DNA from: Trogon surrucura
Lineage: Eukaryota > Chordata > Aves > Trogoniformes > Trogonidae
DNA length: 64,000 nt
Direction: 5' to 3'
NCBI GenBank assembly: GCA_020746105.1
Contig: CM036626.1
Location: 13,720,001 to 13,784,000, forward strand
The notes beneath the pieces were generated by a model. The model made no database searches and had not been told where the DNA came from. It was given only the letters and a program-made list of their open reading frames with translations. Below are positions 28,201-43,200 of this stretch, one piece after another (the stretch's first letter is position 1; each line of letters begins with the position of its first letter). The position numbers were made by a program, and so were the translations under genes.

Positions 28201-31200
28201 CGCGGAGATATGACGTCTACCATGCAGCTTATTTTTTTCTCCTGGACAAATAGAAACAACTTTCTGGATGAACTGAAGGATGTGGTCCATTGGGAATATT
28301 CTTAGGAAGGGAGACCAGAAATGGAACTCAGGCCTACCTGTATTTTTGAGAATCTGCAGATGCAGCACAGATTGCCTCTATATTAAGCAAAATGCTGTAT
28401 TGCAGCAGCGTTGGGTCATTACTCATTTTCATCAACTGATCCTGCTTTTAAAAGTCACACATGACAGAATGATTCCAGTACCAGACTGATTACTCTCTCA
28501 TGGTACCTAAAAGCAAAAATCTCCTCTTTTGAACAAAAAGCCTAGCAGCTTCCCTGGACACGTCCTCATTTTGAAGTTATTGTCACACAGTATGAGTTGG
28601 GAATGCAATCCCTTTTGAAAGTGAAATGATCTTCTTTTCCTAATGAGGAATCAAACTTAAAATGGGTATTTGTTCACACGATGTCTTGTTGCTAGTTCAG
28701 AGCAAGGAAGGAATGTAATCTGACAACTGCTGCAAGAACTCTCTGAAAATTGATGGTAGATGCCATCTAGCTTGACAGCACAAGCTAACTTGAAGCGCGC
28801 TTTCAAGGACTGGAGGTGCATGTTTTGTGTTCTCTTTGAAGAAATGGTTTGACAAGAGATGGCACCACTCCTGAGTTACACCGTAAGAAGCTACAGAAAG
28901 CCAAACTGTACCGTTTTGCAAACTGCACTCTTAAATTCCCCTCTGATTACTAAGCTGGCTGTTTTATTTTTTCAGCTAGGATTTAAACGTTGTTTACTTA
29001 GTCATTTAATGGAAACATGGGTAGGGGGAAGTAGAGACAAGTTGGACTTAATGAAGGTGAAAATGCCAGTGGATAAAGGGTGGCTTCAAATTATTCAAAG
29101 GTGAAGTTCAGCAGTGCCATGATTTTGCAGCCTGAATCATTGTGTAGAACAGAGCTGCAGAGGAACTGGAGGAACTGCAGTATGAAGCAGTAGCTACCCT
29201 TTCAGGAAGATCTCCGGAGAAAGCTGACAGTGTCTTTTATAAAACAAAAACCAGATGTTTCAGAAAATCAGTGACCACAAAGTCATTATGGCGCATAAGC
29301 ACTCGTACAGTTGAAGCAGTATCAGTGAATCTAGCTTATTTTACGTTATGGATTGCGCACGGCAGTGTTTAACGCTGCACAAGTTTTCAGTGCACAGCGC
29401 TTACTCTTTGCAAAACAGTGTAACAATATGGATCCTTGGCTGGGGACACTAACAGCGAACATGAGCGTACATAATTATAATCCTCGATAATTCTGCAATT
29501 GTATTTGATAGCAGTACTTCTGATAGCAGATTACTAATGTAGCAATCTCATTAAAAGTCATCCTCCTCCTTTCTCTCTCTAATGATCCATACAGCACACA
29601 CATTGCGAAGCACAGACTAAACCCATTAGCAATCACATCAACATGGATCACACTGTAAAGAGATTGGAAGCAGCAATTCTAGAGAAGAAAAAGATTTACA
29701 TGGATTTAAAATTTTCAAATGGATGTGGGAGTGATTCAGAGCGATCAAATAACTCCCTGCCCTTTTCTCATTTCTTTTTCTATTGCTGTATGGCTTGAAA
29801 GTAAATAACCACTCTGTACGGCTTTGATTTTGAAGACCCTTTGTCTACAAAAGTCATTGTTCATGTTTCTATGAATTCTGTACCTATTTCTAGCCTTCCT
29901 ACATTAAAACTGTCCATGTGTTCCGCCTACCAGAAGTTCAAATAAGGCCTGACAAGCTATATTCTGAGATCTTGTGTTGGCATCTGTCTGAAAAGTCTAC
30001 TAAATTTAGCCTTGAGGCGTTTTCAGGACATTATTTTTAGAATCGCAATAGTTTTATTTATAGGCTTACAGTTTTCTGGATTGCTGCAATCAAAAGCTAA
30101 AATAGAGAATGCGGTAAGTGTCATAAAGAGATTCACCTTCAAACATGGACTCACTCCAAATATAGTAATAGCCGCAGACTGACCTGTCAAGATTTGTTGT
30201 GCAGTTTTCCTCCCAGTCCGTTGGCTGCCGTGACTGATGCGTACCAAGTGACATATGCCACAGCTGGAACACGAAGTCTGTTCCTTAAAGTTGAAATGCA
30301 AAGCCAAAGATAACTGTAGTCTTTGGCTGCGTGTAACAACTGGGTTTTGCTGCTTTCTCTCTGATTTTGTTACGAGATCAAGAACTGCTCAGCCAGAACC
30401 CTTTCCCAGAGCAATTAACAAAACTTTATTACATATATGGCAGCTCCTAAGTGCAAGAAATAGAAGTGGGGGCAACTGTTCTTGTTTGCTGGGATTCTTT
30501 CTTTGTAAATCTTCCTGTGAACAATCTCCCTGTACTTACTGTTACGTGTATGAGAGTTCAAACTACCAGAATCAGAGAACTTGCCAGCTTTTAATGCTCT
30601 TGCATCAGGAGACATTAACACCGATCAAAACTGTGGTTTATGGTGGTACAGTTAAGACAGTGGAATAGAATCTTTATGACACCGAAGACTGTAGAAATCC
30701 CTTATCTTGCTGTTCAAAGTTTGAGATGGCTCAAAAGGCACCAAGGAACTCTGCACAAGTGGTTTAATGCCTCAAGAGGCATATCTAAACTCAAGCTTTC
30801 CATTACTAGCAGAAATGAAATTTTGTTCCAGAGGACAGTGCTTTTAAGGCCAAAGGGGAATTTGCTAAGTGGCCACTAAGAATTCTTGGTAAGGCTTTTC
30901 CACATTTCTCCGCAGTAGCTGGGGGATTTCCTGAGCTTGTGTTGTTCAGCATGACCAGAGGTGGGCTGTATGGCTACGACAATACAGCAACGATTAAACA
31001 AGGGTTTTTGTGAACAGTTTGTTATGACTTCTCTCAAAGGATAACTGATAAATTGAGAAACATGTATGTCCCGCTGTTCTATGAAATCCTCAGGATCTTT
31101 ATCCATCTGGTGTAAACTATATTGCACAGCGGCTTTCTCAGAGCAGAACAGCCAAGCTGACAACTTAAGTTCTGGTTGATATGTTTCAGCATAGTCCAAT

Positions 31201-34200
31201 TAAAAAATAGTCCTTTATCAGTTGTCAGAAAAGCAAATAAGAAAAGACAATAGGACTGAATGCTACGTGTGTATGGGTGAGGCATCTTTCTGCTGATAGA
31301 TCAGTGGAATAATCTACTTACTCATCACTTCTTCATGAAATGCTTCGTAAAGAAAAAGGAAGGAATAAAACGCATCAGCTGTGTTAAGTGCACATTTTAC
31401 TCTCACATTAGTATATTGGCATTGTCACTTATCTTTGGTTTTTAAGTAGTAAAATTTAAAGTGAGATAAAAGAATTTAACTTAGTTTTAAGGAGACTAAT
31501 TTATGCTTATCCTTCTGGCAGAACAAAGAATATGTATGTCGGGGTCACGACTACGAGAGGCTGGAAGCCTTCCAGCAGAGGATGTTAAGTGAGTTCCCTC
31601 AAGCCATTGCCATGCAGCACCCAAACCACCCCGATGACTCGATACTGCAGTGCGATGCCCAGTGTATCCTTCAGTGAGAACGAGCAGAATTAAACTGGTC
31701 TGTAAATTGTTGAGATGAGGACAGCTTTGGTTTGCAGACAAAGCTGAAGTACCTGAGGTGATACCTATCAGAGGGAAATACTAGGTATTTAGGTACCTAA
31801 ATAAACCAAGATCTACTGACGTTCCTGCACAAATAAGGCACCCAGCTTTAATTAAAACTAAGAGGAACTGGATGTTTTGCCTGCTGCAGATATTTTGGAT
31901 GTCTTACTACACACTCTGTAGCATCCTCAGGTATCTTCCTCTTTGGTTAATCTGGCTGTGAGATTCTGTTACTCTGGAGACTCTCCTACGTACTTCTAGT
32001 CTCGTGTTCTGTTGCTTCACTTGCAAAAGAAGTACTGTAAAACAAAGGGTGTGACTTTCTGGATTCACCATCCTGTTTCTTTCCACAGCAGAGACAGCTT
32101 TTCAGTTCAATGTCCTGTGGCTTTCTTTGACTACGTGATTTACAGATTTACAGATCTATGCAGTGACTCCCATCCCAGACAATATAGATGTGCTGCAAAT
32201 GGACCGTGTCCCTGATCGCATAAAGAGTTTTTACCGAGTCAACAACATCCGGAAATTCCGCTACGACAGGCCCTTCCACAAAGGCCCGAAGGACAAGGAG
32301 AATGAATTTAAGGTAGAAGTAGCAAATAAGCAGTGTTTAAGTGTTAATCTCTTCAAGGCAAATATTGTCTAGTTACTTTATGCTGATAGAGCCTTTCAGC
32401 TAATCCTGATTTGATGGCCAAAGATACTCTAGTAACTCAAATAATAAGTAGCTGTTGAATCTAATGATTAATTGTCCAGTTCAAACGTGAGTTATTTTAG
32501 TACCAGGAGAAACACATTTTGAAGCAAGGATGGGGTTTCTGTTTGATGGGAATTTTTTTCTTGCTGCCATATAGGTCTACAATGTCTCCTTGGTTCCCAT
32601 GACAGAACTGGCTGTCAGCCTTTAAAAATGAATAGAAATGTTGAATGTGATGCTTTAGAGCATATTGCTTTTGGTTTTGCTGTTCAAATGACTTTCAGCG
32701 TGACATTCTGCAAAGTAAGCTAGTGCTCGGGAGGTTAATATATTCTTTTCTGAACTTTATCCCCTTAGCACCTGTAGTAAGAGTAGAGATGATGTGACTG
32801 TGATTCACCGTGTACCTCACATCCTCAATTACTCTTTGCAGAGCTTGTGGATTGAACGTACCACTCTGACCTTGACTCACAGTTTGCCTGGGATCTCTCG
32901 TTGGTTTGAAGTGGAGAGAAGAGAACTGGTAACGTTGATAATTCCTGTAACTGGGGTTTGAAATGATGGGTTACTGAGGGCACAGGATAAGCAACTTAAA
33001 CTCCTTGGGCTGAAATTCTGCAGTTTAAAATTACGAAGTTTACCAATGCTTACATCTGTCTTTTTTTTCACCACTTAATCTAAATAATTGTTGAATGTAA
33101 CCATGGGATTTATGTGACGAAACATGACAGCCTAATGGAGACAGTGCCAAAAAGATGGAATAATTGCATTGTTGCTGTGACTTCAGTACACAGAAAGAAG
33201 TTACTACAACTCAGTGACCTGAGTACAGCACTGCCAACAGGAAAGTCTGTTGACATAGGTGATTTCTACAAAGCAACAAAAACTAAGAGAGATCACTGAA
33301 CAATCCTAGAGTATCATTTCATTACAAGGAAGATAATAAATCTCAATGAAGTGTTCATGAATTAAAGCATATTTTATTGTCTTCGAGGTCGAAGTCAGTC
33401 CTTTGGAAAATGCCATTCAAGTGGTTGAGAACAAAAACCAGGAGCTGAGAACACTGATAAGCCAGTACCAGCATAAACAAATGCATGGTAACATTAATCT
33501 TCTCAGCATGTGTCTGAACGGAGTGATTGATGCAGCTGTTAATGGGGGAATTGCTCGGTACCAGGAGGTAAGCCAGGCTTTGCTTCTCAATTTAGTATCA
33601 CCTTTTTTCAGTTTTATTTCCATTTCTGTTTCAACAAAAGTGTGTCTTGAGAAATTTTCATGCACATTATCTGAATGTGAGCCTAAAATCCCTGCTTGGT
33701 TATCCTGCCTCAGTGCTTGCGTAGCCACGTGTTGGCAGGGGGATCCGAAGGTGGAGCTGGGATATTGCATTGAAGTATGTATGGTTGATAGTGGGGTTTC
33801 TCAAGAATGAAACTTGCTTATCTGGAAATCCTCTCTTGGCAGGTAAAGAGTGAAACAGATTTTTTTTTTTTTTTTAATGTACTGCTTTGCAGTAAGAGGC
33901 AGTGGGGTTCATGCTAATTTAGACTGATTGGGCCTGTAATCAAGAAAAGCCACTAATTCGTGCTAATCAACCGTTATCTTTGCTAGCCTAATTTCAGGCT
34001 CCCTGGAACCCTAAAATGATCTTACAAGTAGTGTGTTGCCGGGCATAATCTTTGGCAAGCTGTTATTTGAACTCTGCATTGCAAAAGGCAAGTCTAAGGT
34101 GAAATGCTGAAAAATGGAAGCAGTGGTCCCAGGGTGTGGGACATGTCTTCCCTCCAGAGCCATGAAGAGAAGGCTCGTCACGCTTCACGTTGGTTACCAC

Positions 34201-37200
34201 TTCACTCAGTTCCCGTAACTGAAGGCAGTTCTGTGAAGTAAACTACATGAAATTGAAATAACTGGCTTGTAGAAGGCTTGGTGGTATTGCTCATCACTGT
34301 CACATGGGGAAACCTGGTCAGATTCATGATGCAGCAGAATTACCTAGGGAGCTAAAGCCATACGTAACGTTACTTGGTTCCTTGAGTGCTAAAAGCAATA
34401 ACTGAGCTGCTGCTGTTAGCTCAATATATTTAGTTTCTGTAAGATTTTTGACCTTTTTTTTCTCACCCATTGACACCAAGTTACAATGAAATCTCTTCTG
34501 GTAAGCAGAAGGCTTCAGTTTTGGGTTTTTCTTCTTTTCCTACAGGCCTTTTTTGATAAAGATTATATCACAAAGCACCCTGGAGATGCAGAGAAGATCA
34601 CACAGCTCAAGGAGCTGATGCAGGAACAGGTACTGTTTTTCACATACTGTCACTCTAAAAGTATCAGATCCAAACCATTCAGGAGAAAAGAATTTTGACA
34701 CAGGAGATCTAAAGTACATTTAGACAAAAAACAGCGAGGAGGAGATGGCCAAGGAGTTCACAAACAAGCCACTCACATCACTGGACATGAGGTGAAGCTC
34801 AGCTCAAAGTACATTAATTTTGTTGTCTCCGTTTACTCTCCAGTAGACATCTTGCCAAGTTTCAAGCCTGCCACTCATTTTTGGCATTTTGAATAACGTC
34901 TTCCCAGAAAATGTCAAAGATAATCAGAGATGGGACAGGTCAGGCTTGAGATTAAACTGGCAGAGCTACATAGGGAAACTTAATGTCTATTTATGTTATC
35001 TGCAGTTTTACTTTCCCTCAGTGTCCCCATGAAACATCTCGGTAGATAAAACTAGCTGGATGCTTTGATGGGAGTGAAATCAGAAAATCGCATTACTCTC
35101 AACTGAAAGTTTGGCAAGATATACCCCATTAAACAATGTGCTCAAGTCTGAATAGAGCTACTAGGCCTGATTCTTTAACAAATCACTTAACCGCATTTCA
35201 GATTTCCCATCTGTAAAATAAAGATAATGCTTATCTCCCTTCAATCCTTATGAGAATGTTTGAAGATTAATTAGTTATTGTTTGTACAGACTTTGGATCA
35301 TGTAGGGAGTTACATACATCTTAAGCCTGGTATCATTACTATTTTCTTTCATGGGAGAGCTTATATAATCTTACTCAATTGCTTGTATTATATGTTTGAC
35401 CTTTGAAAGTGACCTTTAAAAACAGATAATGAGCAACAGAAAGAGTGACTATGCGTGCCACACTGCCACTGTTCCGTTCAATTATCAGAAACTCTTTTAG
35501 AAATCTCTGTTGGCAACTTTTACCCTTTCTCTGACACTGGGTAGAAGGAATTTTCTTTGTCACGATGCATTATCTGTGTGAGGATGTAATGCTGTTCACT
35601 CTGGAGAGAGACCCAATCTGATAATTTTTAACAGTTATCTCTTAACAAAAGCAATCCAACATGACATAAATATACTTGCCTCACAGTTAAAGTACTTGTT
35701 AAAGTAATATGAACTTGCCAGGTCTCCTAGGCTTGCTTAATTATCAGCAGTCTTGTAAATGAGCAGTGGCATATCTGAAAGTATGTTCATGCACGTTGAC
35801 AGAACTGCAGGACAGACTTCTGTTCTCCCTCTTAGACACGATTTATTTGGTTTTGTGACGTTACGTCTTCTTCTTAACAGGTGCACGTGTTAGGAGTGGG
35901 TCTTGCAGTCCATGAGAAATTTGTGCACCCAGAAATGCGTCCCCTGCATAAGAAACTGATAGACCAGTTCCAGATGATGCGCTCCAGTCTGTACCACGTA
36001 AGTTGACAGTCATTTTTCCCATTTTGAATTGTTCAGAGTTATGATTAAACTTCTGTCAGTTGAATGATGTTCACAAAAGAACTGGGCTGATGCAGCACTG
36101 ATTGAACCTACTGGGTTGACAGACTGTCAAAAGAATGGATTTTTGTGCAGGAAGGAAGTCCTAGGACGTATGTCTCAGAAATTTGCAGTGCGTGCTCCTC
36201 TTCCTGGTGTAATGAAATCTTGATGGATACCTAGACGCTGTCTTGAACACTATCACAACCAAACTAAAAGGATATATTTCTATAATGTGAAAGAATTATG
36301 TGAAATATGTGTGCTAGCATTTAACTTTCTAACTGGAGTACATATTTTCTAAGGTAGCTTCTAACTTAAAGGCTTTTCCCTCCATTCTCAGGAGGGAACA
36401 CTATGCGAGGACGGTCAGAAATAACAGCACCAAAATTTTAAAATGTGGCCTTTCTCTTTCAAAGCAGATGAGGTCAGTACAGGTCACCGTTGCCAGTCTG
36501 AGGTCACTACCTTTCTTAAGAGTTTGGACAAGATCTGTATTTTTGAGTCCACATTTCTTTTTCCAAAAATGTAGGTGGCTGTAATTTGGATCACACTATG
36601 CCTTTATTTTCCTCCTAAATTCCTGAAATAGTGGCTAGAAAGCGTGATTGGAAATAAAAAGAGAATGGTGGTGTAAAGCACTGAAGCTCTTTGTCCTGTG
36701 GAAACGCAGCATAACTGAGGATAACTGTAGAGAACATGGAAACAGATCAGGATCCTCCTGAGAAGAAAACATGTGATTTTCTACAACTTAGCCAAGGTCT
36801 GTTTCCTTTGCAGGAGTTACCTGGTTTGGATAAGCTGAGTCCAGCCTGTTCTGGCACTAGCACACCACGCAGCAATGTTCTGGTGTCGCATGGACCTATG
36901 AGCCCAGAGAGCATAAAGCTGGTGCATCGACACAGGTACCCTGGGTTTTTCTACTGAAATATCTGGGATCTCTGCACACTATTGCATTAAGATTCAAGGA
37001 TCTAAGAAGCGGTTAACAGTACTGGAGGAGGAACAGGATGAGTTTCAGCACAAGTGCCTTTTCTCTTGCTTCAGTGCTAATTATTAAAAGTTTGAGGATT
37101 TGAATCAAATAGCTGAGAAATCCAATTTGCAGCAAATGCTGAACACCTCCATGTGTGACTCCACCACTTCACCCAACTGCAGAGGCAGCAACACACATCT

Positions 37201-40200
37201 GCCACTCACACCTCAAGATTCAGTCTGACTTTGGAGGTTCAAACTTCTCTTACTTTCGTTAAGTAAACAGCAGACAAATGCATCCCTATCTATGATAAAA
37301 GGAACATTTTATTGCTTGATTTAGAACCCAATTCAATATGTACCCATTTTTAAAGATCAAAAAAATGTTCCTAATTTTTTACAATTCTGATCAACTCAGA
37401 ACCCAAATATAAGAAAGACTGCCAAGGTGTTTTTATCAGAATACCAAAAAATGGTTCAGCCTACACAAACAGCTGAAAATGAGGGTGTTTATTCAAGCTG
37501 AATACCCATCAATAAAAAATGAGTTAATGGTTGAGGATAAAAGTTGGGACTTTCAGGGCAAAACAGTGGGTTTGTATCCAGCCAAAATTGTTTATTTGAA
37601 AATGTACACATCCATGTGTCCATGTATGTACCCATACAAACTGGGCACAGAGGGGGTTGAGAGTAGCCCTGAAGAGAAGGATTTGGGGGTGCTGACAGAC
37701 GAGAAGCTCAACATGAGCCGGCAGGGCGCTCCTGCAGCCCAGAAGGCCAACGGCATCCTGGGATGTATCAGGAGAAGCGTAGCCAGCAGGTCAAGAGAGG
37801 GGTTTCTCCTCCTTTACTCTGCTCTGGTGAGACCCCACCTCGAATACTGCGTCCAGTTCTGGTGTCCCCACCATAAGAGGGACATAGAACTGTTGGAGCG
37901 CGTTCAGAGGAGGCCACAAAGATGATCCAGGGGTTGGAGCACCTTTGGTACACAGACAGGCTGCAGGAGCTGGGACTGTTCAGTCTTGAAAAGAGAAGAC
38001 TTTGGTGGTACCTAAGAGCTGCCTTCCAATACCTGAAGGGATCCTACAGGAAGGCTGGGGAGGGACTTTTTACAAGAGCGTCCACTGATAGGACAAGGGG
38101 AAATGGGTTTAAGTTGAAGGAGAAGAGATTTAGATTAGATTTTAGGAAGAAATTCTTCAGTACGAGGGTGGCAAGACTTCGGAATAAATTGCCCTGAGAT
38201 GCTGTGGCTGCCTCCTCCCTGGAGGTGTTCAAGGCCAAGTTGGACAGAGCCTTGAGTAGCCTGATCTAGTAGAGAGGCGTCCCTGCCCGTGACAGGGAGG
38301 TTGGATTAGATGATCTCTAAGGTCCCTTCCAGCCTAGGCCATTCTAGGATTCTATGTCAGTGTGAAAAACAGTAACAGGAATGTTACTGAAGTTGCAAAG
38401 TTTTAATTTTGTAGCTTCCTCTTGGTGAGTCTACATAGCTAAGCTGTTTTTAAAGCCTGGCATGAAAACCTGTGGAAACCTGGTCTTGAGTACATGAATC
38501 CAGCATGGTGACATTCACTTCACTACTAAAATCAAGCAGCCCTTACACTATTCTCATGCCTTCACAGTTTACAACTGGTGTCTGTGTGATGAAATTTTTT
38601 TCTTCAAAATTCCTCACTTTGTAAAGCCCTTTTAGTGCTTACGGCAAACCAGGCATATTCCATAGTGTACAAAATATGCGTACGTGATTCAGAGTGACAA
38701 AGAAAAAATGAATTTTGTAAGTGAGATCCGGGTGCTGCCTGCAGACCAGCCGGATTGTGTTAATTTGCTGTCAGCTACGAAGCTGCCTTCAACTGTAATA
38801 CTGAGGCCCAACGGATACAATAAGCAAAGCTGTGTTTTGACCTATGTGCCTCATGCTGGGCTTCCTTCAGAATGTTGGGTTTTTTTAAGCTGCTACCACT
38901 TGTCGTACTTCAGCATTAAAAATAAGACTGGTTTCAGAATGCTCTGTTATAAACAAAACAATTATGCACCCAGTGTCACGACGTGATGTTAACCTGGCTT
39001 TGGATTCTGAAATTCTGTGTCTCACATACTATGTTGTGTTACATGTAACCTTATCGTTACTCACATTTATGAATTTGTTTAAGCTTATTCAGCCTGATTT
39101 TTCAAAAATGACGGACATCTAGAGATGACCTAAAGCAGTAGGTAACTGCAGGCACTTCCTAGCTTGGAAAAAATCAGGCCTCACAAATTAAGACACAGGT
39201 TCAAAAAATAATTATGCCTTGTTCTGTCTGTTTTTATTCCAGCCCACTGAACTTGCTCGGTTCAGTCCGACACTCGTCATCCTCTCTGTCGTCTCACACC
39301 TCCAGCGAGACAGGAAACCTGGTTATCCTAACAGACAGCTCCGTGGGGGAGACTGCTGAGGAGATGTACCACATGCAGGTACAGCTCCAGCACAGCCAGG
39401 AGCGGTTGTTCGAAATGGCACTGAGCATGCTCCGGGGAGTTACGCTTAGGAGGAGTGTGCTTTAGCCATGCACATCCTTGGATCTGTCCTGTGATGTTTT
39501 TCTCAAAGTGCTGAATAGGTAGAATTTAACATTGTTGAAGAAAAATGACAGAGTGATTCAGCTCCATTTTCTTTGGGAAGAAATCTGTATCTGTACAGTG
39601 AACGCTGACACTGTGGTCCAAGACCATAGTGCTGCTTTCAGAAAGTGAGATTTAGTCAGCACGTCTGACCTGTTCAACATAGGCAGTTAGTTTTGCTCTT
39701 GGTTTGTGGGCGGGTAAAATGAGTCCCACAGGCCTGAGGGCAGATGAATAGCGCCTGCACTGAAGCTATTTCCTAGATAGAGGCTACACTGAGTGATCTT
39801 AAACAGGTAAATATCTAACGCACTGATCTGCTTCAGACTCTCTTGATGATTTCTCTGCCTCCTGCAGCTTGTTTACCCTAATACCAGGTACCAAGGCTCA
39901 GTCACCAATGTCTCTGTTTTATCCTCGTCCCAGGCTAGCCCTTCCACCTCAAGCCTGAGCTCTACTCACTCAGCACCGTCCCAGATGATTAACTCTGCCC
40001 CTTCCAGTGCTCGAGGTAAGAACGGATGGGCCCAAATGAAGGGTTAACTGGACCTGCAGGCAATCCCTAAACCTGCAATCTTGTTGACTTTCCTGGTGAA
40101 AGACCACCCAACTTGAAATAGACACTGTATCTCTTATGGAGCTGTAAATGCCTCTTTGAAAATTATTTTTTTTTAAAAATGGTTTTGACTCGCTGGGGAT

Positions 40201-43200
40201 TGATTTAATCTTTTTTTTTTTCAGCATTATTTGGAATGTATCTGTAATAGCTGCTGGTTTCAGGGAGCTGAATTTCATAGAATCATAAAATGGCTTAGGT
40301 TGGAAGGGACCTTAGAGATCATCTAATCCAGCCCCCCTGCCATGGGCAGGGACGTCTCTCAATTTCGTAATGATTTCCATCGTTCCGCCACAAAACTGTG
40401 GCAGGCAGTCTAGAGGAGAACAAGAACAGTCTTTGGTACAGTACTTAAAAGAGAGAGATTGTGAAGACAAAGGCAAAAAAATCATTTTACACGTTTAATG
40501 AAATTGTGGAACAAAAAAAGAACTTCAGGCAGTTTAGCAGACATGCGTGTATACAAAAGCATTATTTATATGATGGATATTGAAAGATAGGAATTTAAGT
40601 GCAGCAGTTAAAGAAGGACTTCCCTGCTGGGAAATAGCTGAAGGAAGGAAAAATATGAAAACAGACTCCAGGGGTACTCATATTGCCTTTGCTGTCTTGA
40701 CTGACATTAGCTGGTCTTGATATTGCTAATCATTTTCTCCCCAAGCCTCAGAGCCGAAGCAAAAACCACTCTGTGCAATCTTCTGATTTTGGTAATGCTT
40801 CCATTTCAGGTTTTTGGTTTCCTCTCATTTTGGATTCTCAGTTGCAGGTTCACAAATTTCTACACCTCTCTTCACAGGCGTCTGAAGAAGGTATCCAGGA
40901 TATAATCAAAGATAGAGGCCAATATTTAAATCCCGTGCAGGGGAACTGTATGTCTCCTTATGAACAGAGAATACAGAGAAGGGCCCTTTCTCTCAGGCCA
41001 GCTTGGGGCTTTCCCCCTCAGTCTTGCAGTAAAATCTTAACTGACTGGATGTTGTTGTGACACAGGTGCATCAAAGTGATTTAACTGAAGGATCAGATGG
41101 ATTAGGAAGGTGAGAAGTGGGCATCTTCAAATAAAGGCAAATAGCTTCACTAATTACCAAGGGCTGGAAGGAAAATGATGACACTTCAAATAGTAAAGTA
41201 ACCAGATGAAACTAGCGTAACAGGAAAGGGAAGATGGAACTGAGTTTAGGGCTATCATGTCAGGAAGACGTCCTGAAATGGATGTGCCTCAGCTGGAATC
41301 TTCTGGGGAATCTGAGGGATTTTGGTGCTCATAGTACTTCAGGCTATTTTCCACCTTACAAGTCCAGTGCTCACAGTGACAGGCTGTGACAGGCTTGCTG
41401 AGCCTGATGACTTCACAGCATCACCGACTTCCCTCTTTACTGTTTTCTTTGCTGTTGCTTAGAAACGAAAGGGGTGGATACTCCAACGGGAAGGGTGCCG
41501 ATGGGTTTGCCAACAGCACCTCCCAGAGATGAGAACCAGACAGCGTAAATGACCGCAAATGAGGAAGCACTACGAGAAATACTGATTTTGAAAAATGCTT
41601 CAATATGTATATATAATCTCTATTTTACTCTTTGCTCTTACTAACATGTTTTGATGGCCTATGATACAGCATTTCGTCTCTGCTAGTTTTGTTCACTTTC
41701 AAGTTAGGTGAGCATGGCATTCAGGTATTACCCACTGATTACGGGATTTCACTTCTAGTAAAGTCCCAGATGCTCTCTGTGTTTCGCAGTGTGCAAATCA
41801 CTGTTCTGGTTATTATGGCACTGCTGTCTGGAATGGAGATGTTTGCAATGAGAAAAAGCCCTTACGCTTAAGTTCCACTGTGGTAATACAGCTTGTTTTT
41901 TCTCCTTGGTGATTTTTCCTTTTGTTTTGTTTTTTAATTGGGTGAATTTGATGCTTATGAAAACGAGAGACCAGTATCACTGGCTGGAGCAAGGTACTTC
42001 ACAAACATTACATGTGCAGCTCTGCCAACGCACCTCTATCCTTTTTTTTTCTTTTTTTTGTATTTATTTATATTCTTTTTAATTTAGTGCTGGTGAAAGG
42101 TGCTGGATTGTCAACACTGGAGGCTGAAGCCCTCTATTTATCCACAGAACAGATACAGCATGGGCGGCAGCCGTGCAAGCTTCCCCACGCTGCCCCCACC
42201 TATGTGCCTCATCTCTGTCCTGGAGGGACCACCTCTAGAGGTGAGAGGATAGTTCAGTCACCATGACCCATGCAATCCTTGGCCTTTCTGCTGAGACTGC
42301 CAACAACGCTACGATAGTCACGATGCTGCAGCTAACCACTTTTCAGATGGGAAGTATATGAAGGCCAACAATTCGTTTTGTACAGACCACCTAAATTTAG
42401 CAACTTAGCGTCTTCATCACCTGTGGCTTTAACCTGAGCATGGTTATCTAGGATTTCTAGGGTTCTGTCAGATGTTTAAATGCTTCTCATTGATTCAAAT
42501 GTTAATACAGAGGTGAAAACACTATCCCCTTAGCCAGATACTTCTACCACCTTCTCTGTTTAACTGCAGAGTCCTTTCCAGAGCTCAGCTACTAGCACTG
42601 TTTGAGGAGACACGTATCTTTAGCTTATTTCCATTAGTGACCAAATGAAGCCATGGCTGTTTGTATCATGAATCCATCAGGAATTTAAATCATACTTCCA
42701 GTTCTCCACTTTCAAAAAAATGGCCCTTCCATTGGCTTTTAAAACAGCAACACAAGCAAATTATTTGGCTTGTCCAAAGAAAATAATAAAACCGTTATTA
42801 AAAAAAAAAATAAAAGTTAAAGGATAGTCATCAAGAGAGTAGATGAATGATTTGACTGTATTACTGAACAGCAGATTAAAGCAGCAAACCTTACATTACT
42901 TATAATATACACCAGTTAGAGCAAATTTGAAATAGAACTGTAATCAGAACACTGTAAGAATCTTCTAATTCTACGCTAACGATAAAGACATTATTAGTTT
43001 TTCAGATTGACAAGTATATACCTTTCAGTTTTCACCTGGCTCTTTCTTCCCTATCAAGAAACCAGCAACACTTGTTGAATGGAGGATCAGGAAGAAATTC
43101 AGAGTTTGTGTTGGCTTCATTTGAGGAGACTCATGAGGCACTGACTGCTCTAACCTAAGGGAATTAAGAGGTTACATAAGCTGATGTTCGTTAAACAGAA

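Noticed and set aside
30255-30668. 137-codon open frame
   Set aside because: Intronic, with no recognisable domain and no splice sites linking it to DOCK3.
33114-33299. 61-codon open frame just before exon 21
   Set aside because: It has no similarity to DOCK3, and exons 20 and 21 join directly in phase 0 with the expected sequence.
37479-37925. 148-codon open frame as a host gene
   Set aside because: From about 37636 on it is CR1 ORF2 sequence. The upstream part is intronic read-in.
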